From Paeniglutamicibacter psychrophenolicus (GTDB lineage Bacteria; Actinomycetota; Actinomycetes; Actinomycetales; Micrococcaceae), in NCBI RefSeq assembly GCF_030812255.1, contig NZ_JAUSSH010000001.1, positions 434,001 to 498,000 on the forward strand: 64,000 bases of DNA, given 5' to 3'. The number at the start of each line of letters is the position of its first letter. Within the stretch, counting starts at the first letter, position 1. Below the pieces are notes generated by a model that was not told the DNA's origin, searched no databases, and saw only the letters and a program-made list of their open reading frames with translations. Shown here piece after piece: positions 54,352-64,000 of this stretch. Made by a program: the position numbers and the translations under genes.

Positions 54352-54535
54352 TCGTCGTGACCGCCCAACGGGCACGAGCCCAGGTGCGGTGCCGAAGGTC
54401 GAAGGCCGGCAGTCCGGAGTCCAGGCAGCTGGCCCCGGAATCGTCCCAGTCGTTGTTGGCGGGCAACAGGTCATCCGCATACGCAGGATTTCGCGGGCCA
54501 CGACGTGAAGGGCGTTCGTGGTGGAGACTGGATGC

Positions 54536-56761
54536 ATGGGACAACGAATCGCCTCCAGCGCCTCCGCCTATCTGCGCCAGCACGCCCACCAGCCGGTGGA
54601 CTGGTGGCCCTACGGGGACGAGGCGTTTGCCGAGGCCGCGGCGCGCGACATCCCGGTGTTCCTGTCCATCGGCTACGCGGCCTGCCACTGGTGCCACGTG
54701 ATGGCCGCCGAATCCTTTGACGATCCCCGGGTCGCCGCCTACCTGAACGAACACTTCGTGCCGATCAAGGTCGACCGTGAGGAACACCCCGCCGTCGACG
54801 AGGCATACATGGCCGCCACGCAGACCCTCACCGGGGCCGGCGGCTGGCCCATGAGCGTATTCACGCTCCCGGACGGCCGGGCCATCCACGCCGGGACCTA
54901 CTTCCCGCCCGTCCCGCGCCCCGGCATGCCCTCCTTCGGGCAGGTGCTCGAAGCGGTCACCGACGCCTGGGTGAACCGGCGCGATGCGCTCGAACTGCAG
55001 GCGACGACCCTCGCCGACCATCTGGGATCGGTGGCCGGGGGACAGGCCAAGATGTTTTCCCGTGCCCTGCCGTTGCCCACCGGCGGCAACGGCTCCGCGC
55101 TGGCCCCTGTCGTTTCAGCGGCCGTGAACAAGCTGGCCACCTTGCAGGATCCCACCGGCGGGTTCGCGCCGGCACCCAAGTTCCCGCCCAGCCCCGTGCT
55201 GGATTTCCTCTTGCGCGCGGGCCTGGGCCTGGGATCGGCGGCCGGCCAGGCCACCGCACTGGCCTCGGACACCCTGGAAACCATGGCCCGCAGCGCCCTG
55301 GCCGACCACGTTGGCGGCGGCTTTGCCCGCTACTGCGTGGATCCAGGGTGGAAGATCCCGCACTTCGAGAAGATGCTGTACGACAATGCGCAGCTGCTGG
55401 GCCTCTGCGCCCGGGCAGCCGTGCAGTTGCCCGATCCCGAGGTGGCCAAGCTGTGCCGGGTCTCGGCCATGGGCATTTCCAGGTGGTTGGAGACCCGGAT
55501 GCTGCTTCCCGGTGGCGGATTCGCCTCCTCGCTCGACGCCGACACCGTGATGCCCGACGGAACGCACCACGAGGGCGCCACCTACGTCTTCAGCCGGGCC
55601 GAGGTCGCCCGGATCCTGGGCGAACCAAGCGGCAACCCCGCAGGGCCGCGTCCCGATGCGCTTCCGGGCAAGGGCAACGTCTTCTGGCAGCTGTGGGAGG
55701 GGGCCAGGCTTCCCGCCGGGGATGCCCGGGCGGCAGGCCTCCCGCCGCAGGATGCACCCATGACAATTGCGCTTTCGAGAACCCCAAGCCTGTTCGAATG
55801 GCCCGAATTGGACAGGGCCTTCAAGATGTTGGATGCCGAGCGAACCAAGCGCGTCCAGCCGGGCCGCGACGACAAGGTCGTTGCCGGGTGGAACGGCCTG
55901 GCCATCGCCTCGCTGGCCGAGGCCGCTGTGCTGCTGCACGAGCCAAGGATGCTGGAGCTGGCCACCGGGGCGGCCGCCTACCTCCATGCGGTGCACTGGG
56001 TTCCCGCGACCGCGGGCGCCGGGGGAGTGCTCCACCGCATCAGCCACCAGGGCAGTGCAAACACGGGCATCGACGCAGTGCTGGAGGACTATGCGGGGGC
56101 AGCCCTGGGATTCCAGGCGCTGGGGGTTGCCACGGGCGAGCCGGAATGGTTCGCGCGGGCCGACGAGGTGCTGGCCTCCGCGCAGGAAATCTTCCTGCAG
56201 GATGGACAGCCGCGCGACAGCGCAGCCAACGACCCGCGGGTGCGGGCCGTGCGCGGTGGAGCGGGCAGCGCCGAGGCGCTGGACGATGCGGTGCCGGCGG
56301 CCACCTCGCTGCTGGCCGCGGCCCTGCTGGACAGGGCAGGCCGCCTGCAACTTGGCTCCGCGGAAACGGATCCCGGGTTCGAGCGCAGCGAGGCAGACCT
56401 GGGTGTGGTTCGCATGCTGCTGGGGTTCGTCCCGGCGTTGGCTGAACGGGCGCCGCAGGCGGTCGGCAGTGCGTTGGGTGTGGTCGCCCGGTTCCTCCAC
56501 GGTTCGAGCACCGAGCTGGCCGTGGCCGGCGGAACCGAGGACGAGCGGCGGTCCGCCGTGCGCCTGGGGGTATTGGCGGGGCTGTCCCAGCGCGGCTCGG
56601 TAAGCGCCGAAGCGGACGCGGCCAAATATCCCGCCGGGCCCAAGGGCCAGCTGCGGCTTTATGTGTGCCGCGGCGGCATCTGCCACGCACCGGTCAGCGA
56701 CATCCCCTCGCTGGCCGCGCTGATCGTGCCCGGTCTTGCCCGCGGCGGGCAGCGCGCTTAG
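54536..56761 (+). CDS. Thioredoxin-like DUF255 protein with six-hairpin glycosidase-like domain (YyaL/spermatogenesis-associated 20 family)
   Basis: A 741-residue cytoplasmic protein. Residues 1-160 form the DUF255 thioredoxin-like domain: AHQPVDWWPYGDEAFAEAA, the CxxC site in GYAACHWCHVM, FVPIKVDREEHPAVDEAYM and TGAGGWPMSVFTLPDG. The remainder folds like an (alpha/alpha)6 barrel (DHVGGGFARYCVDPGWKIPHFEKMLYDN; DDKVVAGWNGLAIASLAEAA). Function is unknown; redox or sugar-related roles have been proposed for the family. The ATG at 54536 gives the conserved MGQRIASSASAYLRQHAHQP start with GGAG about 9 nt upstream. Its stop overlaps that of the convergent hemolysin III gene. Confidence 0.88.
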   Translation: MGQRIASSASAYLRQHAHQPVDWWPYGDEAFAEAAARDIPVFLSIGYAACHWCHVMAAESFDDPRVAAYLNEHFVPIKVDREEHPAVDEAYMAATQTLTGAGGWPMSVFTLPDGRAIHAGTYFPPVPRPGMPSFGQVLEAVTDAWVNRRDALELQATTLADHLGSVAGGQAKMFSRALPLPTGGNGSALAPVVSAAVNKLATLQDPTGGFAPAPKFPPSPVLDFLLRAGLGLGSAAGQATALASDTLETMARSALADHVGGGFARYCVDPGWKIPHFEKMLYDNAQLLGLCARAAVQLPDPEVAKLCRVSAMGISRWLETRMLLPGGGFASSLDADTVMPDGTHHEGATYVFSRAEVARILGEPSGNPAGPRPDALPGKGNVFWQLWEGARLPAGDARAAGLPPQDAPMTIALSRTPSLFEWPELDRAFKMLDAERTKRVQPGRDDKVVAGWNGLAIASLAEAAVLLHEPRMLELATGAAAYLHAVHWVPATAGAGGVLHRISHQGSANTGIDAVLEDYAGAALGFQALGVATGEPEWFARADEVLASAQEIFLQDGQPRDSAANDPRVRAVRGGAGSAEALDDAVPAATSLLAAALLDRAGRLQLGSAETDPGFERSEADLGVVRMLLGFVPALAERAPQAVGSALGVVARFLHGSSTELAVAGGTEDERRSAVRLGVLAGLSQRGSVSAEADAAKYPAGPKGQLRLYVCRGGICHAPVSDIPSLAALIVPGLARGGQRA

Positions 56762-57438
56762 GCGGTGCCCAGCACCGCCATGCTGATCGCGGTGAAATGG
56801 CAGGCAAAGCCAACGAGCGTGCACGCATGGAAAAGTTCATGGAACCCCAGGACGCCCGGAACCGGGTTCGGGGCCTTGAGCGCGTAAAACACCGCCCCGA
56901 CGATGTAGAAGACCCCGCCGGTGCAGACCAGGATTGCCGCGGCCGGGTTCGCGGCAAGGAAATCCCCGATGAACAGCAGTGAGGCCAGACCCAGCAGCAC
57001 ATACACCGGGGTGTAGAGCCAACGCGGGGCATCGGTGTAAAAGACCCGGAAGCCCACCCCGGCCAGTGCGCCGATCCAGATCGAGACCAGCAGGATCGTG
57101 GCGGACTTCGGCGGAAGCAACGCCCAGGCAAGCGGCGTGTAGGAGCCGGCGATCAGCAGCATGATGTTGGTGTGGTCGATCCGCTTGAGCAACCGCGTGG
57201 TTTGCGGCGACCAGTTCCCGCGGTGGTAAAACGCCGAGACCCCGAAGAGCAACACCCCGGTGAACGCGAAGACGGCACTGGTGATCTTGCCCGCCCCGGC
57301 CGGGGCCAGGACCACCAACCCGATGCCCGCTGCCAGGGCCAGCGGGGCGGTGACGGCGTGGATCCAGCCGCGCAGCAAGGGCTTGTCCGGCTGCGACGGA
57401 ACCAGTGGCTGGGGGTGGATTCCGGAGGGTTGAATCAT
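56758..57438 (-). CDS. Hemolysin III family (YqfA/PAQR-like) membrane protein
   Basis: A 226-residue protein with seven predicted helices. PAQR-type metal residues are visible: FGVSAFYHRGNW (Ser and His), the KRIDHTNIMLLIAGSYTPL Asp-His segment and the C-terminal HELFHACTLVGFACHF His pair. Members are hydrolase-like membrane proteins; the hemolysin name is historical. Its last codons overlap the convergent DUF255 gene by 4 bp. Confidence 0.9.
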   Translation of the reverse strand: MIQPSGIHPQPLVPSQPDKPLLRGWIHAVTAPLALAAGIGLVVLAPAGAGKITSAVFAFTGVLLFGVSAFYHRGNWSPQTTRLLKRIDHTNIMLLIAGSYTPLAWALLPPKSATILLVSIWIGALAGVGFRVFYTDAPRWLYTPVYVLLGLASLLFIGDFLAANPAAAILVCTGGVFYIVGAVFYALKAPNPVPGVLGFHELFHACTLVGFACHFTAISMAVLGTA

Positions 57439-57655
57439 GCCAACAGCCTAACTTGCCAAGTGGTAGGTTGACTGTTTCCTTGCCGCAAGGCTCCCCGGGT
57501 GCACTGCGCCCCGCCGAACACGGTGTGGGTTATTGCCCGGGACAATGCCCGAGTCATGACGCCCCGCCGGCGGTGGAACCCGGTAGCGTTAACCAACGGA
57601 TGCGGTCCTTGGGGGCCGCCCGCATGCACACCCTATCCAAAGCAGGAGTAACGCC

Positions 57656-58417
57656 GTGGAACTACCGGGATTCGTCTACCGGCTCTATGAGCGGCAGCTG
57701 CGGGGTCTCCTGGCCCCGGAAAAGCTGCCCGCGCATATTGGCGTGCTCGTGGACGGGAACCGCCGCTGGGCCAAGCTTTCGGGCCAGACCACCGCCAGCG
57801 GGCACCAGGCGGGTGCGGACAAGATCCTGGAATTCCTGGGCTGGTGCCAGGAGCTGGACATCAACCTGGTCACGCTCTACATGCTCTCCACCGACAACAT
57901 GAACCGTTCCAGCCAGGAACTCGATGACCTGATGGGCATCATCGCCAACACCCTTGACCGGCTGGGCGAAACCAAGACCGTGCGCGTCAAGCCCGTCGGG
58001 AACCTCGAATTGCTGCCGGACTACCTGGCCAACAAGCTGCGCGAGCTGGAAGCCTCCACCGCGGCAGTCACCGGCATCCACGTCAACGTGGCCGTTGGCT
58101 ACGGCGGCCGGCAGGAAATCGTCGATGCGGTCAAGGCGCTGCTGCTCCAGGGGCACGCCAACGGGCAGAACGCGGCACAGATCGCCGAGGGCCTGGACCC
58201 GGAACAGCTGGCCACCCACCTCTACACCAAGGGACAGCCGGACCCGGACCTGGTCATCCGCACCTCGGGCGAACAACGCCTCTCCGGATTCCTGACCTGG
58301 CAGAGTGCCTATTCCGAGTTCTATTTCTGCGAGGCGCTGTGGCCGGACTTCCGGCGCGTGGACTTCCTGCGCGCGCTGCGCGACTTCGCCGACCGGCAAC
58401 GCCGCTTCGGTTCCTGA
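57656..58417 (+). CDS. uppS: Isoprenyl (undecaprenyl/short-chain Z) diphosphate synthase
   Basis: A 253-residue cis-prenyltransferase that extends isoprenyl diphosphate for wall and glycan lipid carriers. HIGVLVDGNRRWAK has the catalytic Asp (about residue 34). GADKILEFLGWCQEL, VTLYMLSTDNMNRSSQEL and PDPDLVIRTSGEQRLSGFL (Arg/Ser for diphosphate) are followed by YSEFYFCEALWPDF. Chain length made is not predictable here; actinobacteria often carry two such enzymes. GTG start with CAGGAG 7 nt upstream. Confidence 0.92.
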   Translation: MELPGFVYRLYERQLRGLLAPEKLPAHIGVLVDGNRRWAKLSGQTTASGHQAGADKILEFLGWCQELDINLVTLYMLSTDNMNRSSQELDDLMGIIANTLDRLGETKTVRVKPVGNLELLPDYLANKLRELEASTAAVTGIHVNVAVGYGGRQEIVDAVKALLLQGHANGQNAAQIAEGLDPEQLATHLYTKGQPDPDLVIRTSGEQRLSGFLTWQSAYSEFYFCEALWPDFRRVDFLRALRDFADRQRRFGS

Positions 58418-58604
58418 GGTTGCAGCGCCCGTCGCGGCAACCTTCCGGACACCCCGGAGTCCCGGAACCTTAATCTCGTCTTCATCACGACTCGCCACAC
58501 ACCCTAGGATTGCGTGTTGATGTGCGCGTATGTTGGGGATTAACGGGTGATGAGGCCGTCATCGCCCGCCGATTCGGGGAGCATCTCCCCGCGAGGAGCG
58601 AGAC

Positions 58605-59972
58605 TTGGCAGCGAACCAGGAATACCCAACCACCTCACCCGCCGCATCCGTTGAGGGCGCCACCGAACCGGCCCCGCAGGAGGGTCCCCGCACCTTCGTG
58701 CTGGACACCTCGGTGCTGATCGCGGACCCGCACGCCATGCTGCGCTTCGCCGAGCACCACGTGGTCCTGCCGTTGACGGTGATCAGCGAGCTCGAGCACA
58801 AGCGCAACGACCCGACCCTGGGGTTCTTCGCCCGCGAGGCGCTGCGGACCCTGGAGGACCTGGGGTCCAGGCACGGCGGGCTGGCCAAGGACATGGTGGT
58901 GGGGAAGCAGGGCGGGACCCTGCGCATCGAGCTGAACAACATTGCCCCCGACGTGTTGCCGGTGGGCTTCCGCAACTCGGCCAACGACACCAGGATCCTG
59001 GCCGTGGCCAAGTCGCTGCTGGACCAGGGGCTGGATGTCACCCTGGTCTCCAAGGACATGCCGATGCGCATCAAGGCCTCGGCCATGGGCCTGATCGCCG
59101 AGGAATACCGCAACGAGCTCATCGCGGATTCCGGCTGGACCGGCGTCCATGAAATGAACGTGTCCGAGGAAAACATGTCGGCGCTCTACGCCGAGGAATC
59201 CCTGGAACTTGAGGAAGCCGCGGAGCAGCCGGTGAACACCGGGCTGATCCTGCACTCCCCGCGCGGCTCGGCACTGGGCCGGGTGGACCGCAACCACCTG
59301 GTGCGCCTGGTGCGCGGGGACCGCGAGGCCTTTGGGCTGCGCGGGCGCTCCGCCGAGCAGCGCCTGGCCCTGGACCTGCTGATGGACAAGGAAATCGGCA
59401 TCGTTTCGCTCGGCGGCCGGGCCGGGACCGGCAAGTCGGCGCTTGCGCTGTGTGCCGGGCTCGAAGCGGTCATGGAACGCCGCGAACATCGCAAGATCAT
59501 GGTCTTCCGACCGCTCTACCCGGTCGGCGGCCAGGAACTGGGCTACCTGCCCGGTGCCGAGGCGGACAAGATGAACCCGTGGGCCCAGGCGGTGTTCGAC
59601 ACCCTGGGCTCGGTGGTGTCCAAGAATGCGATCGACGAGGTCTTGAGCCGGGGCATGCTCGAGGTGCTGCCGCTGACCCACATCCGCGGCCGGTCCCTGC
59701 ACGACGCCTACGTGATCGTGGACGAGGCCCAGTCGCTGGAGCGCAACGTGCTGCTCACGGTGCTCTCGCGGATCGGCCAGAACTCCAAGGTCATCCTGAC
59801 CCATGACGTGGCCCAGCGCGACAACCTGCGGGTGGGCCGGCACGACGGCGTCGCGGCGGTGGTCGAACAGCTCAAGGGCCACCACATCTTCGGACACGTG
59901 ACCCTGACCCGCTCCGAGCGCTCCGAGATCGCCGCCTTGGTCACCGAGCTGCTCGAGGACCGGATCCACTAG
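58605..59972 (+). CDS. PhoH family protein with N-terminal PIN domain
   Basis: A 455-residue two-domain protein. Residues 30-170 are a PIN nuclease domain ([15 protein letters not shown] with the first acidic residue; [40 protein letters not shown]). Residues 235-455 are the PhoH ATPase/helicase domain with Walker [16 protein letters not shown] and Walker [13 protein letters not shown]. This is the PhoH2 arrangement, known as an RNA helicase plus RNase in mycobacteria. TTG start with GAGGAG about 6 nt upstream. Confidence 0.92.
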   Translation: MAANQEYPTTSPAASVEGATEPAPQEGPRTFVLDTSVLIADPHAMLRFAEHHVVLPLTVISELEHKRNDPTLGFFAREALRTLEDLGSRHGGLAKDMVVGKQGGTLRIELNNIAPDVLPVGFRNSANDTRILAVAKSLLDQGLDVTLVSKDMPMRIKASAMGLIAEEYRNELIADSGWTGVHEMNVSEENMSALYAEESLELEEAAEQPVNTGLILHSPRGSALGRVDRNHLVRLVRGDREAFGLRGRSAEQRLALDLLMDKEIGIVSLGGRAGTGKSALALCAGLEAVMERREHRKIMVFRPLYPVGGQELGYLPGAEADKMNPWAQAVFDTLGSVVSKNAIDEVLSRGMLEVLPLTHIRGRSLHDAYVIVDEAQSLERNVLLTVLSRIGQNSKVILTHDVAQRDNLRVGRHDGVAAVVEQLKGHHIFGHVTLTRSERSEIAALVTELLEDRIH

Positions 59973-60004
59973 GGGACGGGGATCCCCGGGTGCGGGCGCG
60001 CGGT

Positions 60005-60880
60005 TCAGGCCGCGGGCCCGCCCCGGTGCCGTGCGTGCTGCGGCGCCGGGGGCCCGGGATAGTCGGCCAACCCGGGGATCGGCCACAGTGGGGCCCGGCG
60101 CACGTCCGACAGCGAGGACAGCGGCTGGGTGAACAGCCCGTCGATCATGTATTCGTCCACGGCGGTGATTGCGATCCGGTGCTCGACCCCGGCCTCGTCC
60201 CCGTCCAGCACCTGGCGCAGCACGCAGATTCCGGTGGCACGATCCAGCCGGATCCGGGTCAGCCCCTCGCCCAGCAGGGGAGCCTCGGGCATGATCGGTG
60301 CGTAGGAGTGGCCGCGGGACAGCACCGCCTCGAGGCACTCGCGTCCCGAATCGTCCCCGATGGACCGCAGGGAATGGATGGTGCTGGGATGCGGGAAGGC
60401 AATATCGGCCGGTCCGGGGGCAAAACCGGCGACCTCCACCGGGTCCAGGAACGCGCTCCACAGCCCCACTGGCATCAACTCGTTGACGTAGTCGGCCTCC
60501 GGACGCCGGGAGACCAGCCCATCGTCCCCGTAGACCGGGGCCAGCAACTGCGGGGGCAGCAACCAGCTCTTGCGGGTGGCGGCCACGAAGCTGGCATCCC
60601 GGGAGTCGTTGATGTGCTCGGTGCGGAAGAGCACCGCGCCGGACTCATCCTCGACGCGGATGGCATCGGGGCGCCTGATCAGCACCGTGAGGTGCTTGGG
60701 CAGGTTCGGGGCGGAAAACGCGATCGCATGCTGCTCGGCGTCGGTGACGCCGATGGTGATCTGGACGGTGTTCCACAGCCACGGGGAGGAACGGGCCAGG
60801 CGGCGGAAATGCCCCATGAGTTCCTTGCCGGGTGCCCGGTCCGGATCCGGGAAGGGGGACGCACCATTGAGCTGTTCCAT
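60005..60880 (-). CDS. Conserved-looking protein of unknown function
   Basis: A 291-residue soluble protein with no signal or membrane segment. Distinct pieces include HFRRLARSSPWLWNTVQITI, LIRRPDAIRVEDESGAVLF, SWLLPPQLLAPVYGDDGLV and GLTRIRLDRATGICVLRQVL. A mixed alpha/beta, DNA- or protein-binding type fold is possible, but no family is recognised. It is convergent with the PhoH gene (32 bp between stops) and divergent from the prepilin peptidase. Codon use and length support a real gene. Confidence 0.7.
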   Translation of the reverse strand: MEQLNGASPFPDPDRAPGKELMGHFRRLARSSPWLWNTVQITIGVTDAEQHAIAFSAPNLPKHLTVLIRRPDAIRVEDESGAVLFRTEHINDSRDASFVAATRKSWLLPPQLLAPVYGDDGLVSRRPEADYVNELMPVGLWSAFLDPVEVAGFAPGPADIAFPHPSTIHSLRSIGDDSGRECLEAVLSRGHSYAPIMPEAPLLGEGLTRIRLDRATGICVLRQVLDGDEAGVEHRIAITAVDEYMIDGLFTQPLSSLSDVRRAPLWPIPGLADYPGPPAPQHARHRGGPAA

Positions 60881-60939
60881 GGCTTCAGTCTAGCGAGGTC
60901 CCCACCGCACGGCTTTGCCCGGTGGCCAGCGTGCCGTCG

Positions 60940-60969
60940 CTGACACCGGGGCACCCCACCGCGTAAGGT
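60940..60969 (+). promoter_or_regulatory. Promoter of the prepilin peptidase gene, probably leaderless
   Basis: -35 CTGACA (60940-60945, one base from consensus) and -10 TAAGGT (60964-60969, TANNNT type), spacer 18 nt. The ATG at 60977 is 7 nt after the -10, where transcription should begin, and no ribosome site lies between. Confidence 0.55.
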
Positions 60970-60976
60970 TTGGCCC

Positions 60977-61495
60977 ATGCCGCAACTCATTTTGCACTGG
61001 TTTGCCTCCCCGCCGGCGCTGTCCGCGGTGGCCGGAATCCTGGCCGCCCTGGCCCTGGCGCTGTACCTTTACAACGCCGTGCGCCTGACCGTCATCGACT
61101 TCCGCTCGCACCTGTTGCCCAACCGGATCCTGGGCCCGTGGTTCATTGCCGCGCTGGTGCTGCTGGGTGCTGCCGCGCTGCTGGCCGGGGAGCCGATGAC
61201 CCTGCTGCGGATGGTGCTCGGCGCGGTGATCCTCTTTGCCGGCTACCTGCTGCTGCACCTGATCGCACCGGCGGGCATGGGCCTGGGGGACGTGAAGCTC
61301 GCCGCGGTGCTGGGGCTCTACCTCGGCTTCCTGTCCTACGGCCACCTGTTGTGGGCCACGGCGTTCGCCTTCATCGTCGGGGCCCTGTGGTCGATCGCGC
61401 TGCTGCTGACCCGCAAGGTCACGCTGCGTTCCTCGGTGGCCTTTGGCCCGTTCATGCTGGTGGGCGCCGCTGTCGCCCTGGCCGTGGCCGGATAG
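60977..61495 (+). CDS. Type IV prepilin peptidase, A24 family (short form)
   Basis: A 172-residue membrane aspartic protease with about six helices. The two catalytic Asp lie in LTVIDFRSHLLPNRI (about residue 37) and GMGLGDVKLAAVLGLYLG (GxGD motif, about 100). The N-terminal methylase domain of PilD is absent, as in TadV-type enzymes of Flp systems. It probably processes Flp and TadE encoded at 4765-5553, although it lies about 55 kb away in this window. The Nudix gene follows 47 bp later. Confidence 0.88.
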   Translation: MPQLILHWFASPPALSAVAGILAALALALYLYNAVRLTVIDFRSHLLPNRILGPWFIAALVLLGAAALLAGEPMTLLRMVLGAVILFAGYLLLHLIAPAGMGLGDVKLAAVLGLYLGFLSYGHLLWATAFAFIVGALWSIALLLTRKVTLRSSVAFGPFMLVGAAVALAVAG

Positions 61496-61542
61496 CCCGG
61501 AAGCAAGCCAAACCAAGCCACGAAAGGTGCCCGAGGCCTTCC

Positions 61543-62028
61543 ATGCCCACTCCCGAATTCATCGTGAAGATGCGAGAAAAGATCGGCAACGACCCGCTGT
61601 GGCTGCCCGGGGTCAAGGCCGTGGTGATCCACGAGGACCGGGTGCTGCTGGTCCGCAGGGCCGACAACGGGAAATGGACGCTTCCCGCCGGCATCCTGGA
61701 GCCCGGCGAGGAGCCGGCCGTCGCGGCGGTGCGCGAGGTGTTCGAGGAAACCGCGGTGCACTGCGCCATCACCCGCCTGGTCGGGGTGGCCACCACCGAC
61801 GAAGCGCTCTACCCCAACGGGGACCGCGCCCAATACCTGGACATCATCCTGGCCGGGGAATACCTGGGCGGCCAGGCGACGGTCAACGACGACGAGAACC
61901 TCGAGGTCGGGTGGTTCGCCCTGGGGCAGCTGCCGGTGCTGCCGCCCAAGCACTCCCGTGCCATCGCCTGGGCACTCGAGCCGAAGGAAACCGGGCACTT
62001 CATCACCGGCCCCGCGGACCGGACCTGA
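61543..62028 (+). CDS. Nudix hydrolase
   Basis: A 161-residue pyrophosphohydrolase. The Nudix box GILEPGEEPAVAAVREVFEE (about 51-70), continuing TAV, has the Gly, Glu and REVFEE metal ligands in place, with Ala replacing the usual Gly near the end. VKAVVIHEDRVLLVRRADNGKWTLP precedes it. NDDENLEVGWFALGQLP is the C-terminal recognition segment. This resembles the subgroup of ADP-ribose or NADH-pyrophosphatase-like small Nudix enzymes; the substrate is not predictable. A long hairpin follows. Confidence 0.9.
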   Translation: MPTPEFIVKMREKIGNDPLWLPGVKAVVIHEDRVLLVRRADNGKWTLPAGILEPGEEPAVAAVREVFEETAVHCAITRLVGVATTDEALYPNGDRAQYLDIILAGEYLGGQATVNDDENLEVGWFALGQLPVLPPKHSRAIAWALEPKETGHFITGPADRT

Positions 62029-62055
62029 GCCGCGGCGGCCTTGCAGAACGCAAAA

Positions 62056-62118
62056 GTGCCCCGCAAGACCCGCCCATCCATTCCCCGTGCGGGAATGGAC
62101 GGGCGTCTTGCGGGGCAC
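62056..62118. terminator. Bidirectional terminator between Nudix and MFS genes
   Basis: A long imperfect hairpin: outer arms GTGCCCCGCAAGAC and its exact complement, then a small asymmetric loop, then TCCATTCCC and GGGAATGGA around CGTGC. On the minus strand it is followed by TTTTG, so it best serves the MFS gene but can also end the Nudix transcript. Confidence 0.8.
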
Positions 62119-62141
62119 CGAGGCCCGGTGGGGAAAAACCC

Positions 62142-64000
<1,859 letters not shown>

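Overview
The window is a high-GC, densely packed actinobacterial chromosome segment. Gene content and order point to the family Micrococcaceae (Arthrobacter, Paeniglutamicibacter or a close relative): a mycothiol conjugate amidase (mca), a one-locus sdhCDAB cluster, a mazG-eno-ftsB/divIC-DUF501-ppx run, a membrane-anchored subtilase, a PIN-PhoH protein, and many GTG/TTG starts. The genus is inferred from synteny and protein style; no database search was possible.

Layout. (1) 1-5553, minus strand: an Flp/Tad pilus operon reading flp, tadE, tadG, cpaB, cpaE, tadA, tadB, with tadB cut by the window edge. Its probable prepilin peptidase lies far away at 60977-61495. (2) About 5.55-12.1 kb: an accessory-looking stretch with a VOC-fold protein, a 480-bp gene-free segment, a frameshifted ABC permease pseudogene, a NYN-LOTUS protein followed by an EVE-like protein, and two exported proteins of unknown function. 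(3) 12133-16764, minus: a giant secreted multidomain protein with an N,N-dimethylformamidase-like head and four DUF4082-type domains. (4) 16.9-21.1 kb: a membrane protein, exodeoxyribonuclease III, trpS, a 2'-5' RNA ligase-like protein and a YihY/BrkB protein. (5) 21.4-24.8 kb, minus: succinate dehydrogenase; divergent from it a mannose-1-phosphate guanylyltransferase and an M20 amidohydrolase. (6) 27.9-37.4 kb: a nucleoside uptake and salvage block: BMP-family lipoprotein, ABC ATPase, two permeases, cytidine deaminase, thymidine phosphorylase, a DedA protein and adenosine deaminase. (7) 37.4-38.9 kb: a lower-GC insert with a 120-residue orphan and a two-helix membrane GAF protein, overlapping mazG. 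(8) 38.9-48.7 kb: mazG, eno, ftsB/divIC-like, DUF501, ppx/gppA, subtilase, type II NADH dehydrogenase, tRNA-Leu(UAA), a lipoprotein and a Bax inhibitor-1 protein. (9) 48.9-64 kb: AI-2E family permease, ilvA, greA, DUF4307, mca and its small membrane neighbour, DUF255 thioredoxin-like protein, hemolysin III, isoprenyl diphosphate synthase, PIN-PhoH, a conserved unknown, prepilin peptidase, Nudix, a 14-helix drug exporter and the end of another gene.

How the genes work together. The nucleoside block is a coherent import-and-catabolism route: imported nucleosides are deaminated (Cdd, Add) and phosphorolysed (DeoA). A perfect 16-bp terminator hairpin with a T6 tail sits inside it between cdd and deoA. 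SDH and the type II NADH dehydrogenase feed the respiratory chain. The distant prepilin peptidase would mature the Flp pilin.

Best candidates for something undescribed are the NYN-LOTUS/EVE-like pair (7.8-10.1 kb) and the low-GC pair ending in a membrane-anchored GAF protein (37.7-38.9 kb). Several genes (ndh, the prepilin peptidase, the mannose-1-phosphate guanylyltransferase, add) have a -10-like hexamer 6 or 7 nt before the start codon, as expected for leaderless mRNAs. No CRISPR array, intact insertion sequence, integrase or rRNA was seen.
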